Below, piece after piece: positions 46,564 to 55,199 of a DNA stretch of 64,000 nt. Source of the DNA: Chryseobacterium sp. CH21. Lineage in GTDB: Bacteria; Bacteroidota; Bacteroidia; Flavobacteriales; Weeksellaceae. Below the pieces are notes generated by a model. It was not told where the DNA came from and did not search any database. It worked only from the letters and a program-made list of their open reading frames with translations. Every line of letters starts with the position of its first letter. Within the stretch, counting starts at the first letter, position 1. The stretch covers positions 1-64,000 of the forward strand of contig NZ_QICI01000044.1 in NCBI RefSeq assembly GCF_004119445.1, in the 5' to 3' direction. The position numbers and the translations under genes are program-made.

Positions 46564-47597
46564 TTAACGCTTCACAAAATGAATTTTTCTTAAAAGATCC
46601 CGCATTGGTTTTTCAATGAACTGGTAAAAAATTGCAGAACTGAACAGCATAACAATAATGTAAATTACAAATACAATATCAATACTGAACGTATATTGCT
46701 GCCATTTTAAAAACTCCCTTACCAGATAAAGAACAGGAATATGTGTGATGTATATCCCATAACTTATTTCTCCAAGATACTCTAGCGGTTTTAATGAAAA
46801 CAGCCTGCTCACCTTTCCGTTATTAGCTGAAATCAGAATAATTGCAGGAACAAAAAGGAGTGCCATTAAGCCATTATGGTAGAAAAGCGGAACAAACATC
46901 AGAGATACAAGGATTAATAAGAAAACAATGATAACCTGACGATCGTAATTTTTTTGTCTATAGTTTCTCACGAAAAATATTCCGGCAAGATTCCCGATCA
47001 GGAATTCATTAAGATGCCAGAAAGGAAAATAATACAAAAATTCATGGCTTTTTGTGTGTGGCCCTTCATAAGCGCCATATACCGGATATAAGTTCGAAAA
47101 TACCTGAGTTACTAACCACAATCCGATTGCAGCTACCCAGATTGTTTTATTTTTCTTAGAATAGAAATAATTGTATAAAAATGGAAAAAGCAGGTAGAAA
47201 AAAAACTCTACGGAAATAGACCATCCTGGAAAGTTCAGAATCATGGCTTCTCCCGGTATCCAGCTCTGGATGCCCAATCCGTATAAAACCAGCTTATACC
47301 AGTCGAACATCTCATACCTCGTCATAAAATACAGCAAAAGCCCCAGCATATAAAGCGGATAAATCCTGGCAAATCTGTTTTTATAGAATTCCAGATAATC
47401 AATCATATCTTTTTTATGATAGGCAATGATCATAATAAATCCTGAAAGAATAAAGAAATAGCTTACTCCCACATTTGCTCTCAAAAAAGATTGGAAATAT
47501 AATCTATCTTATATAAAAACAGATCTTTATTGAAATGGGAAATAACAATTGCCATAGCGGCAACAAACCGGGTAAATGTAATCTGACTTATCTTCAC
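46564..47597 (-). CDS. Acyltransferase 3 family (OafA-like) membrane protein (frameshifted)
   Basis: A polytopic acyltransferase that O-acylates surface glycans with acyl-CoA. Restored length about 344 residues from a GTG at 47597 (KISQITFTRFVAAMAIVISH, the family start with the R/H motif: TRFVA...SHF). The frame breaks at six A on the plus strand (47483-47488); one more base joins NLFLRANVGVSYFFILSGF. Further on are FYKNRFARIYPLY, FPGWSISVEFFFYLLFPF and about nine hydrophobic segments. It is the only minus-strand gene in this part and may be a separately acquired decoration gene. Confidence 0.85.
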
Positions 47598-47726
47598 AGA
47601 GTCGTAAAATGCTTAACTTTATCAAAACATAGCCATATCAACTCTGAAGGCCTGTCTTATTTCATATAAAGTGTTAATTTTAAGGCACAAAAATAAGATT
47701 TATTATTATAATTATGTAAAACAAAT

Positions 47727-47734
47727 TATATTTG
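47727..47734 (+). promoter_or_regulatory. -7 promoter element before a sugar O-acetyltransferase gene
   Basis: TATATTTG fits TAnnTTTG exactly and lies 32 bases before the ATG at 47766. No TTG was found at 17-23 bases upstream. Confidence 0.45.
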
Positions 47735-47765
47735 TACCCTACAAATGTGAAAAATAAATTTAGGT

Positions 47766-48308
47766 ATGCTTGATGAAATTTTAGCAAAAATTCAACGAAG
47801 GAGTCAGATTTCTCGTCTCAAAAAACATCCTCATGTTTCTTTTAAAGGGATAAAGCTTGGGATCAGTAATCATTTTGTTCTGCATGAAAATTTAAAGACA
47901 GTTACAATTGGCAGTTCCGTCAGTTTCAGAAATTATGTTCATGTTCTTGTAGAGAAAAATGCCACATTAGAAATCGGGAATAACTTTTTCATGAATAACT
48001 TCTGTTCCATCAACTGTCTGGACAGTATTTCTATAGGTGATAATACCTTATTCGGGGAGAATGTAAAGCTGTATGACCACAATCACGCGTACCAGTCTCA
48101 ACCGGAATTTAAATTGTTTTCTTCTGAGTTTACTACGGCTCCCATCAAAATCGGAAGCAATTGCTGGCTCGGAAGTAATGTTACCGTCTTAAAAGGAGTT
48201 ACCATTGGAGACAACTGCATTATTGGTGCAGGATGTACCATTCACAAAGATATTCCGCCTAATACAACTGTAATCAATCGTCAAGATTTAATATTCAAGG
48301 AACATTAA
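47766..48308 (+). CDS. Hexapeptide-repeat O-acetyltransferase
   Basis: A 180-residue left-handed beta-helix enzyme of the maltose/galactoside acetyltransferase type. The repeats run from about residue 45 (VTIGSSVSF, LEIGNNFFMNNFCSI, SIGDNTLFGENVKLYDHNHA with the catalytic His) to IGSNCWLGSNVTVLKGVTIG and IIGAGCTIHKDIP. It would acetylate a hydroxyl on the glycan. Its stop overlaps the next start (TAATG), so the next two glycosyltransferases are coupled to it. Confidence 0.88.
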   Translation: MLDEILAKIQRRSQISRLKKHPHVSFKGIKLGISNHFVLHENLKTVTIGSSVSFRNYVHVLVEKNATLEIGNNFFMNNFCSINCLDSISIGDNTLFGENVKLYDHNHAYQSQPEFKLFSSEFTTAPIKIGSNCWLGSNVTVLKGVTIGDNCIIGAGCTIHKDIPPNTTVINRQDLIFKEH

Positions 48309-49147
48309 TGAAGTTTTCTATTCTTATTGCACACTATAACAACGCTCTTTTTTTCAAAGACTGTTTTGAAAGTATTCTTCAGCAAACTTATACAGACTGG
48401 GAAGCCATTATTCTAGATGACGCTTCATCAGAAAGTGAAAAGAAAATGGTTCAGGAACTCATTTCAAATGATAAAAGGTTTAAATTTTTTGAAAATGAAA
48501 AAAATTCCGGTGTAGGTGTGACGAAAAGCAAACTGATCGAGCTGGCAGAAGGAGATATCTGCGGTTTTTTAGATCCCGATGATGCTATCAACCCTACAGC
48601 CATTCAAAAATGCATGGAAATTTTTCAGGCCAAAAAGAACACCGTACTTACCTATTCAAGGTTTATGACCTGTGATCAGAATCTGAAACCTATTGCTCCA
48701 TTCAAATCTGCTATGCAGGTACCCAATAGTGATCCTTATTTTTTTAATTTCCCGATTCAGATTGCTCATTTTGTGACTTTCAGAAAATCAGTGTATGAAC
48801 AGACTGAAAAAATGAACCCTAATTTAAAAATTGGAGAAGACCAGGATCTGTATCTTAAAATGTATGAGAAAGGGAAAGTTCAGTTTATTAATGACACCAA
48901 TTACCTTTACAGAACACATCAGGGAGGAATCTCCCAGAACGACAATAAAAAGAAATCTCATGAGTATTTTGCTCAGGTGATTTTCAACACAATGAAACGA
49001 AGAGGTCTTGCAACCATCAACGGTAAAAAAGTTCCTGAGAATTATACAGAAGCAAATCAGATCTTTGACCTTTTGCAATATCAGCACCAGCTGCCTTTCC
49101 GTATTAAGAAAAAAATAAAAATTACTTTACAATCAATTTTCGGTTAA
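48308..49147 (+). CDS. Family 2 glycosyltransferase
   Basis: 279-residue GT-A enzyme: KFSILIAHYNNALFFKDCFE, ILDDASSESEKKM, GVGVTKSKLIELAEGDICG and the metal-site FLDPDDAINPTA, with KIGEDQDLYLKMYEKG later, whose acidic pair is typical of the catalytic base. The C-terminus is basic (RIKKKIKITLQ), probably for membrane contact. TAATG overlaps link it both to the acetyltransferase before and to the GT4 gene after, so the three form a tight unit. Confidence 0.92.
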   Translation: MKFSILIAHYNNALFFKDCFESILQQTYTDWEAIILDDASSESEKKMVQELISNDKRFKFFENEKNSGVGVTKSKLIELAEGDICGFLDPDDAINPTAIQKCMEIFQAKKNTVLTYSRFMTCDQNLKPIAPFKSAMQVPNSDPYFFNFPIQIAHFVTFRKSVYEQTEKMNPNLKIGEDQDLYLKMYEKGKVQFINDTNYLYRTHQGGISQNDNKKKSHEYFAQVIFNTMKRRGLATINGKKVPENYTEANQIFDLLQYQHQLPFRIKKKIKITLQSIFG

Positions 49148-50301
49148 TGTTAGAAAAAAAGATAAAAATTTTGTTCAGACACCGTTCTATGGAAATGGGG
49201 GGTGTAGAAAAAGTATTGTTGGGACTTCTCAACAACCTCAACCCTGACAAATTTGAAATAACGGTATGCCTTACCCTTAACCAGGGAAAATTGCGTGATG
49301 AACTTCCGAAACATATCAGAAAAATATACCTTACGGATGGAAAAGAAGACTTTTCCGACAACTCTATTTTACAGAAACTTCAGCTTGTTAAAAGAAGATT
49401 AAAGCTAAGGAAACTGAAAAATAATCCCGCCATTGCAGATCGACTTATCAATGATACTTTTGATATAGAAATCGGGATGGATTACAGGGATTATGATGCG
49501 ATCCTGAATTCTACCCATACAAATTCCAAAAAGATTGGATGGTTTCATTCTGAAGTCAATGTACCTCAGTTTCAGCCATTGGTTCCGGACATTTTAAAGA
49601 GTTTTCCTCAGTTTGACCATATGGTATACTGTTCTCATAAGATAAAGGATATGATGCATGAGTATTATCCTGCCCTCAATTATCCGCCGGAGAGTGTTAT
49701 TATCAATCCTATTCCTATCGAAGAAATAAAGCGAAAGGCAGAGGAAAAGCTTGACAACTTCCCTGAAGGACCTGTTTTTGTTTCCATTGGAAGACTTCAT
49801 TCAAGGAAGGGATATCATAAACTTATTGAAGCTCATACAAGGCTTATCAATGACGGCTTCCATCATACTATTGTTGTAATTGGTGATGGTGGTGAAATGA
49901 AAAACCTAAAGGAACAGGCTGCAGCGAACAATGTGGAAAAGACATTCATTCTGGTTGGAAATCAAATGAATCCTTATCCTTATATCAAAAAAGCAGATTA
50001 TTTCGTTCTTCCATCAGAATCTGAAGCATGGCCATTGGTTATTGCAGAGGCATTAATTCTTCAGAAGCCTATTGTTGCTACCAATGTAGGAGATGTGGGA
50101 TTGATGATCAAAGACAAAGAAACAGGATACCTCATCAGTTATGACGTTGATGAGATGTATAAAGGAATAAAAACCTTCCTTACAGATCCTGCTCTTGTTC
50201 TTCATATCAGAGAAAATCTCAAAAATATTGAAAGTCAGTTTGACAATAAGAAAATATTTGACAGTGTAGAAAACATTATAGAAACACTGCACAAACAATA
50301 A
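49147..50301 (+). CDS. Family 4 glycosyltransferase
   Basis: Retaining GT-B enzyme, 384 residues. The N-terminal domain has the GT4 loop MEMGGVEKVLLGLLNNL near residue 15; the C-terminal donor-binding domain has VFVSIGRLHSRKGYHKLIEA, IVVIGDGGEMKNLKEQA, FILVGNQMNPYPYIKKADYF and the E-x7-E stretch SESEAWPLVIAEALILQKP. Related to the GT4 at 52953-54101. It converges with the minus-strand reductase gene with one base between stops, so no terminator separates them. Confidence 0.94.
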   Translation: MLEKKIKILFRHRSMEMGGVEKVLLGLLNNLNPDKFEITVCLTLNQGKLRDELPKHIRKIYLTDGKEDFSDNSILQKLQLVKRRLKLRKLKNNPAIADRLINDTFDIEIGMDYRDYDAILNSTHTNSKKIGWFHSEVNVPQFQPLVPDILKSFPQFDHMVYCSHKIKDMMHEYYPALNYPPESVIINPIPIEEIKRKAEEKLDNFPEGPVFVSIGRLHSRKGYHKLIEAHTRLINDGFHHTIVVIGDGGEMKNLKEQAAANNVEKTFILVGNQMNPYPYIKKADYFVLPSESEAWPLVIAEALILQKPIVATNVGDVGLMIKDKETGYLISYDVDEMYKGIKTFLTDPALVLHIRENLKNIESQFDNKKIFDSVENIIETLHKQ

Positions 50302-50302
50302 A

Positions 50303-51061
50303 CTATTGGGCGGAATATCCACCGTCAATCACAAGATTGGTTCCTGTGACCCATCTTGAGGCATCAGACAGTAGAAAAATACAAGCATTCGCTACATCTT
50401 TAGGGTCACCTATTCCCAGCGGATGCTTTTTTATAATTTCGGATGAAGCTTCGTCACCAATATCTTCAAACATTTTTTCCAGAATAGGGGTATTAACCAT
50501 TGCAGGGCTTATGCTATTGACACGAATATTACTTCTGGAAAGTTCCATAGCCAAAGAACGGGATCCCGAAATAACAGCTCCCTTACTGGCAGAATAAGCC
50601 GCTTTTCCTGCCTCTCCTACCATTCCTGCAACGGAAGAAATAAATACAAAACTCGAGATTTCGTCTTTATATTTCTTTAAAGATAAAATTTTAGCAATTT
50701 CAAGTCCTGCAATGACGTTGACAGCAAATATATCCTGATACAACTGAGGATTGTGCTTTTTTAACGGTAATGTTTTCTCAATACCGGCACAGTGTATAAA
50801 TCCTGATATTTTCCCTAAAACTGAAACTTTATCTGCAATGATAGCTTCAAGGTTTTCAGATTGGGTAATATCTTCAGTAATGGTTTCTACTTTTGTTTCA
50901 GGATTCAGCATAGAAACCGTTTTCATGAGTTCATCATGGTTTCTTCCTACGAGAATAAGATCAGCACCACTTTTGCTGCATTCTACAGAACAGCTTCTCC
51001 CAATTCCGGAAGAAGCGCCTGTAATGAGAATAATTTTATTTTTTAATGAGAAAGCATCCAT
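50303..51061 (-). CDS. SDR reductase, 3-oxoacyl-ACP reductase-like
   Basis: A classical short-chain dehydrogenase of 252 residues: TGASSGIGRSCSVECSKSGA (cofactor loop), GFIHCAGIEKTLPLK, ISSVAGMVGEAGK with the catalytic Ser, YSASKGAVISGSRSLA with Tyr and Lys, and the end TGTNLVIDGGYSAQ. It is similar to FabG, which fits its neighbours (an ACP and a KASIII), as the enzyme that would reduce a 3-oxoacyl-ACP. It is coupled to the ACP gene by a TAATG overlap. It could also act on a sugar-linked keto group. Confidence 0.88.
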   Translation of the reverse strand: MDAFSLKNKIILITGASSGIGRSCSVECSKSGADLILVGRNHDELMKTVSMLNPETKVETITEDITQSENLEAIIADKVSVLGKISGFIHCAGIEKTLPLKKHNPQLYQDIFAVNVIAGLEIAKILSLKKYKDEISSFVFISSVAGMVGEAGKAAYSASKGAVISGSRSLAMELSRSNIRVNSISPAMVNTPILEKMFEDIGDEASSEIIKKHPLGIGDPKDVANACIFLLSDASRWVTGTNLVIDGGYSAQ

Positions 51062-51294
51062 TAATCTTCAAAATTTTCTTTTCCTATAACATTCATCAAA
51101 TCTGAAACTGTTTCGATATCTTTAAAGTGCTTTGTATCAATTTTTTTGTTAAAATTTTCGTCTACAAATGCAATAACAGAAAGTAAACTGATAGAGTCAT
51201 AGCTTTCCAGTGATTTTAAATTCGTTTCAGTAGTTAATGTGTTATCTTCCTCCAACTCCTCTTGTAATTTTTCTAAAAAAACGGATGTCTTCAT
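51061..51294 (-). CDS. Acyl carrier protein (specialised)
   Basis: A 77-residue acidic protein with the ACP fold. The phosphopantetheine site is in SLESYDSISLLSVIAFVDE, where the DSI motif replaces the usual DSL; the Ser is the attachment point. The helices KTSVFLEKLQEELEEDNTL and DIETVSDLMNVIGKENF frame it. It lies between the KASIII-like and reductase genes on the minus strand, apart from the housekeeping fatty acid genes, so it is a pathway-specific ACP that holds the acyl group being built. Confidence 0.9.
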   Translation of the reverse strand: MKTSVFLEKLQEELEEDNTLTTETNLKSLESYDSISLLSVIAFVDENFNKKIDTKHFKDIETVSDLMNVIGKENFED

Positions 51295-51321
51295 ATTGTA
51301 TAATTTTAAATGTTTGTTGTT

Positions 51322-52293
51322 TTAAATTTCCATAATAGTGGCTCCCCATGAGTATCCAACCCCAAATCCGGCCATCAAAACTTTATCTCCTGCTTTTAGC
51401 ATTCCTTTATCCATCATATTTTTAAGGGCAATAGGAATGGTTGCAGAAACGGTATTCCCGGTTTTTTCCATATCAATATAGAACTTTTCCGCCGGAATCT
51501 TTGTTTTCTTTCTTAAATAATTCAACATAAAAGAATTCGCCTGGTGAAAAACAAAATGGTCAATATCATCCATCGTCATTCCGTTTACTTCCAGTGTTTC
51601 TTTTACAAGTCCCGGGATATTTTCAATGGTAAAATTAAAAATCTCAGGGCCATTCATGTAAATATTTTCAGGACTGAATTCATGCTCTGGATTCAGTTCA
51701 AAATCTTTCTTAAAAGCACCTTGCTTTACGATAAGATTTTCGGCACCACTTCCGTCTGTTCCCAGGCAAAACTGATAATCATTACCTTCTGCTTTTTCAA
51801 TAATTGCTGAAGCAGAGGCATCTCCGAATATGCTTCTATTTCCTTTATCATCGGGGTGAATATGTTTGGAATATGTTTCTGAAGTCACCAAAAGGATACT
51901 TTTAGCAATCCCAGCAGCAATCAAGCCTTTCGCAAAAGCCAATCCATATACAAAGCCTGAGCAGCCAAGGTTAAAATCTATAGCTCCTACATTTTTTCTA
52001 AGCCCAAGTCTGTCCTGCAAAATACAAGCTGTTGTAGGCAAAAAGTATTCCGGGCTTTGGGTACAGAACAAAATAAAATCTACTTTATTTCTGTCATAGT
52101 TTTCGAAAATTTTTTCTGAAGACTGTACGGCCATATCCAGTACAGTTTCGCTATCTGAAGAAATATGACGTTGGGAAATACCTACTTTCTCCTGAATCCG
52201 TTCAGAGCTCCATTCGGGGAAAAGTTTTTCAAGATCCTCATTAGTTAACACCTGCTGAGGCAGATAATATTCTATTTTTGAAATTTTCATCAT
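51322..52293 (-). CDS. 3-oxoacyl-ACP synthase III (KASIII-like)
   Basis: Starts chains by joining an acyl-CoA to malonyl-ACP. The 323-residue thiolase-fold protein has the nucleophile Cys in NLGCSGFVYGLAFAKG near residue 112, the His in FVFHQANSFMLNYL and the Asn in TGNTVSATIPIAL, so the Cys-His-Asn triad is complete. ATG 52293 or 52290. It heads the KASIII-ACP-reductase unit, with a TACTTTTG element just upstream. As no dehydratase or enoyl reductase is present, a short 3-hydroxyacyl-ACP is the likely product. Confidence 0.92.
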   Translation of the reverse strand: MMKISKIEYYLPQQVLTNEDLEKLFPEWSSERIQEKVGISQRHISSDSETVLDMAVQSSEKIFENYDRNKVDFILFCTQSPEYFLPTTACILQDRLGLRKNVGAIDFNLGCSGFVYGLAFAKGLIAAGIAKSILLVTSETYSKHIHPDDKGNRSIFGDASASAIIEKAEGNDYQFCLGTDGSGAENLIVKQGAFKKDFELNPEHEFSPENIYMNGPEIFNFTIENIPGLVKETLEVNGMTMDDIDHFVFHQANSFMLNYLRKKTKIPAEKFYIDMEKTGNTVSATIPIALKNMMDKGMLKAGDKVLMAGFGVGYSWGATIMEI

Positions 52294-52315
52294 ATTAATA
52301 AATTCTTTTTCTTTG

Positions 52316-52323
52316 CAAAAGTA
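52316..52323 (-). promoter_or_regulatory. -7 promoter element of the KASIII-ACP-reductase unit
   Basis: TACTTTTG fits TAnnTTTG, about 23 bases before the KASIII start. No TTG at the -33 distance. Confidence 0.4.
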
Positions 52324-52346
52324 ACGAAAACAAATTTACACCTGTC

Positions 52347-52916
52347 ATGATTTTTATATTCCGAATTTTATTAAAAATAGACTCTCTGTATCATAATTTT
52401 TTGAATAGAGGCAGTCTTGAAGTGGCAAAATATAGAGGAATGAAAGTGGGTAAAAATTTTAATATGCCTGATAAAGTATATTTCGGGACAGAACCCTACC
52501 TGATTGAAATAGGTGATAATGTGAATATTGCAGGAGATGTAAGATTCGTGAATCATGGGGGTACCACTACCCTGCTTAGAAAACTTCCCGGATATGAAGA
52601 TGCCAGAATCCTTGGGAGAATAAAAATAGGAAACAACTGTACAATTGGCCTTAACGCTGTGATCATGCAGGATGTGCAAATTGGAAACAACTGTATTTTA
52701 GGTGCAAACTCTGTATTATCACAGTCTATGCCAGACAATACGGTCTTCATCGGAAATCCGGCACAGTTTCTCTGCACTATTGAAGATTATGGAGATATCG
52801 TTTTAAAAAATAATCCGGAATATCCTCGTGAACTGGAGAAAGACAGAAAAAAACTGGATGCTTATATCAAAGAAAATCTTCCTCACAAGTATAAAAAAGC
52901 AAGAAAAATTAAATAA
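52347..52916 (+). CDS. Hexapeptide-repeat acyltransferase
   Basis: A 189-residue left-handed beta-helix protein that begins with a hydrophobic segment (IFIFRILLKIDSLYHNFLN) and then reads PYLIEIGDNVNIAGDVRFVN with the catalytic-type His in NHGG, followed by IKIGNNCTIGLNAVIMQDVQ and VFIGNPAQFLCTIEDYGDIV. It is divergent from KASIII with 53 bases between them, so it could be the enzyme that transfers the acyl group made there. Plain acetyl transfer is equally possible. Confidence 0.85.
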   Translation: MIFIFRILLKIDSLYHNFLNRGSLEVAKYRGMKVGKNFNMPDKVYFGTEPYLIEIGDNVNIAGDVRFVNHGGTTTLLRKLPGYEDARILGRIKIGNNCTIGLNAVIMQDVQIGNNCILGANSVLSQSMPDNTVFIGNPAQFLCTIEDYGDIVLKNNPEYPRELEKDRKKLDAYIKENLPHKYKKARKIK

Positions 52917-52952
52917 ATTTAGTCTTGTAAAATCATAAAAGAAAAAAACAAA

Positions 52953-54101
52953 TTGAAAAAGAAAAAACTCCTCATTCGTATAGGTTCATTACGTCATGGC
53001 GGTGCAGAAAAGGTATTAATCAACTTTTTAAAAAACCTTCCTCCTGACAAGTATGAAGTTGATCTTCTGGTGAATCTTTATTCAGGGCTATACATTAAAG
53101 AGGTTCCGTCATGGGTAACTTTATACTACCTGACCAAAGGGGAAATGATAACAACCAACAGACCGCAGGATATCCCTGTAAAAGCTTATAGGGTTCTTTA
53201 TCAGAAAATGTTTCTTTGGTTCCCTTCCCTGCTTTATAAGTTTGTTTTAAAGAATAAAAAATATGATGTAGAGATTGCAGCAATTCATGCAATGCATCAG
53301 GAAATACTATCCAGCCCACAAAAAGATTCAAAAAAAATTATCTGGGTGCAGAATGATATTTTCAATTTAAAGGAATACACTCCGGAGGTTATCAGGCAGT
53401 TTTTTAAATTCGATAAAATTCTTGTGATTTCTAATAAGCTGCAGGAAGGAATGTACAAACTTGCAAAAAATGAAACGGAAAAGGCATCAGTTATAAAAAT
53501 TTTCAATCCAATAGACAGAAATGATACATTAAGTAAGGCTGATATTGCAATTAATGATTATCCTTTCAACAGTGATCTTCCTACTTTTGTTACTGTAGGA
53601 ACCGTATATCCACAGAAAGGTTATGACAGATTACTGAATGTGCATAAAAGGCTTCTTGATGAAGGTTTAAAACATCAGCTTCTGATCATTGGTGATGGGT
53701 ATGATTTTGAGACTATTCAAAACCAGCTCAACACATTGGGACTTCAGGATACTGCAAAAATGCTTGGTTTCAGCAGCAACCCTTATCCTTATATGAAAAA
53801 GGCGGATTTCTATATCATGTCTTCAAGGCATGAAGGTTTCCCCACAATCATAGCCGAAGCACTTATTCTGGACAAGCCTATTTCGGCAACGGATATTTCC
53901 GGAATCAGGGATCTTCTGCAGGATGGAAAACTGGGAAATATCACAGAAAACTCCGAAGAAGGAATATATGAAGGAATGAAAAAGTTTCTTACGGATAAAA
54001 ATATCACTGAAGAATACAAAAAACAGATCTCACAAACAGAACTGCCATTTGTATTGGAAAAATCTGTGGAGCATCTTCAGAAAATAATTGATGAAGTATA
54101 A
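52953..54101 (+). CDS. Family 4 glycosyltransferase (TTG start)
   Basis: A 382-residue GT-B enzyme. The family start LLIRIGSLRHGGAEKVLINF is complete only if the TTG at 52953 is used; no ATG lies near. The donor domain shows FVTVGTVYPQKGYDRLLNVH, LLIIGDGYDFETIQNQL, MLGFSSNPYPYMKKADFYIM and SSRHEGFPTIIAEALILDKP. It is homologous to the GT4 at 49147-50301 over its whole length, so the two are diverged paralogues that probably act at different linkages. Six bases separate it from an alternative TTG start of the next gene. Confidence 0.93.
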   Translation: MKKKKLLIRIGSLRHGGAEKVLINFLKNLPPDKYEVDLLVNLYSGLYIKEVPSWVTLYYLTKGEMITTNRPQDIPVKAYRVLYQKMFLWFPSLLYKFVLKNKKYDVEIAAIHAMHQEILSSPQKDSKKIIWVQNDIFNLKEYTPEVIRQFFKFDKILVISNKLQEGMYKLAKNETEKASVIKIFNPIDRNDTLSKADIAINDYPFNSDLPTFVTVGTVYPQKGYDRLLNVHKRLLDEGLKHQLLIIGDGYDFETIQNQLNTLGLQDTAKMLGFSSNPYPYMKKADFYIMSSRHEGFPTIIAEALILDKPISATDISGIRDLLQDGKLGNITENSEEGIYEGMKKFLTDKNITEEYKKQISQTELPFVLEKSVEHLQKIIDEV

Positions 54102-54112
54102 AAACATTGACA

Positions 54113-54667
54113 ATGGCTGACTATTCTATCATTCAAAAAGATTTTTACAGGGAAAGCGGAAAATGGCTTTCAACATTTCAAATCTGGAAAAAGTGTATTA
54201 ATCCTAATCTTCATTTTGTCTATATCTTAAGAATGGCCCAGAAATATCAGAAAACATCTGTTCTGAATACTTTCTGGAGAATTGTACTGAGGCATTATCA
54301 AATCAAATACGGATTCCAGATTTATCCTGAAACCCAGATTGGGGAAGGATTTTATCTTGGACATTGGGGAAGTCTTGTTATCAACCCTAAAACCGTGATT
54401 GGAAAAAACTGTAATATTGCGCAAGGAGTTACGATTGGTCAGCAAAACCGTGGAAAAAATGAAGGATCTCCTATTATAGGCGATGAAGTATGGATTGGAA
54501 CGAATGCCGTCATTGTGGGATCTATAACCATTGGAAATAACGTTTTGATTGTTCCTAATTCTTATGTCAACTTTGATGTTCCCGCCAATTCTGTTGTCAT
54601 AGGAAATCCAGCCAAAATTATCCCTACAACCAATGCTACAATGGACTATATTAACCGTAAAGTGTAG
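54113..54667 (+). CDS. Serine-acetyltransferase-like hexapeptide acyltransferase
   Basis: About 184 residues. A helical first part (IIQKDFYRESGKWLSTFQIW) is followed by the CysE-type beta-helix: EGFYLGHWGSLVINP with the catalytic His in GHWG, IGKNCNIAQGVTIGQQNRG, IIGDEVWIGTNAVIVGSITI and VVIGNPAKIIP. Members in surface-polysaccharide loci O-acetylate sugars instead of serine. ATG 54113 is preferred to TTG 54107. It is the last gene of the GT block and is followed by a 530-base gap. Confidence 0.88.
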   Translation: MADYSIIQKDFYRESGKWLSTFQIWKKCINPNLHFVYILRMAQKYQKTSVLNTFWRIVLRHYQIKYGFQIYPETQIGEGFYLGHWGSLVINPKTVIGKNCNIAQGVTIGQQNRGKNEGSPIIGDEVWIGTNAVIVGSITIGNNVLIVPNSYVNFDVPANSVVIGNPAKIIPTTNATMDYINRKV

Positions 54668-55199
54668 TAAACCCAGCACTTATAGTAAAATTTCTACTTG
54701 CACGGATCGGTTATTTCGTGTACATTTGTAAAAAATGTATTGTTTGATTGTAAAATAATGATACAATCGTTAGGTTTTATAAACAATATATTGTTTTTAT
54801 AATCTAATAACATCAATCTGTCAATGTTATTTGTTCTGAAAAAAATCGCTTAATCTTAAAAACACAACCCGGGCTTATTATTAATTTAAAAAATAATTTT
54901 TGATGAAAAACACACTTTCTTATTATTCCCATTCTACATCTGCTTTATCAAATCTATAGTTACATTTTTGTATCATAGCAAAATCTAAACGAAAAGATGC
55001 AGCTCTCCGCCATGAAATTGTAACCATTTATCTTTCAAAAGTTTCTTTTTGAGTTGATACAACATCTTGGATCTTTAAGAATTATTATCTGATATTAATT
55101 TTTTTCATGCACTCTACGATTCTGATGTTCAGGCAGACTACCGAAAAAACAAGAAAGAATATTTAAATTCATTTTAACAGCCCAGAAACATATACCACC
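54668..55199. other. Long intergenic region before the phosphoethanolamine transferase gene
   Basis: This 532-base AT-rich gap has no ORF worth calling (only 7- and 14-codon frames). It holds one full consensus promoter (54698-54728) and a 16-base palindrome, AAACAATATATTGTTT, about 55 bases downstream of it. No terminator with a U tract was seen. A long untranslated leader or a small RNA would fit. Confidence 0.6.
54698..54728 (+). promoter_or_regulatory. Consensus promoter far upstream of the nearest gene
   Basis: TTG (54698-54700), 20 bases, TACATTTG (54721-54728), an exact Bacteroidota promoter match. The next plus-strand start lies about 470 bases downstream. Confidence 0.65.

Noticed and set aside
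46564..47484. Acyltransferase starting at 47484 as a 306-residue protein
   Set aside because: This would lack the conserved N-terminal helix with TRFVA and the SH motif, which are present in a neighbouring frame up to a GTG at 47597, joined by one missing base.
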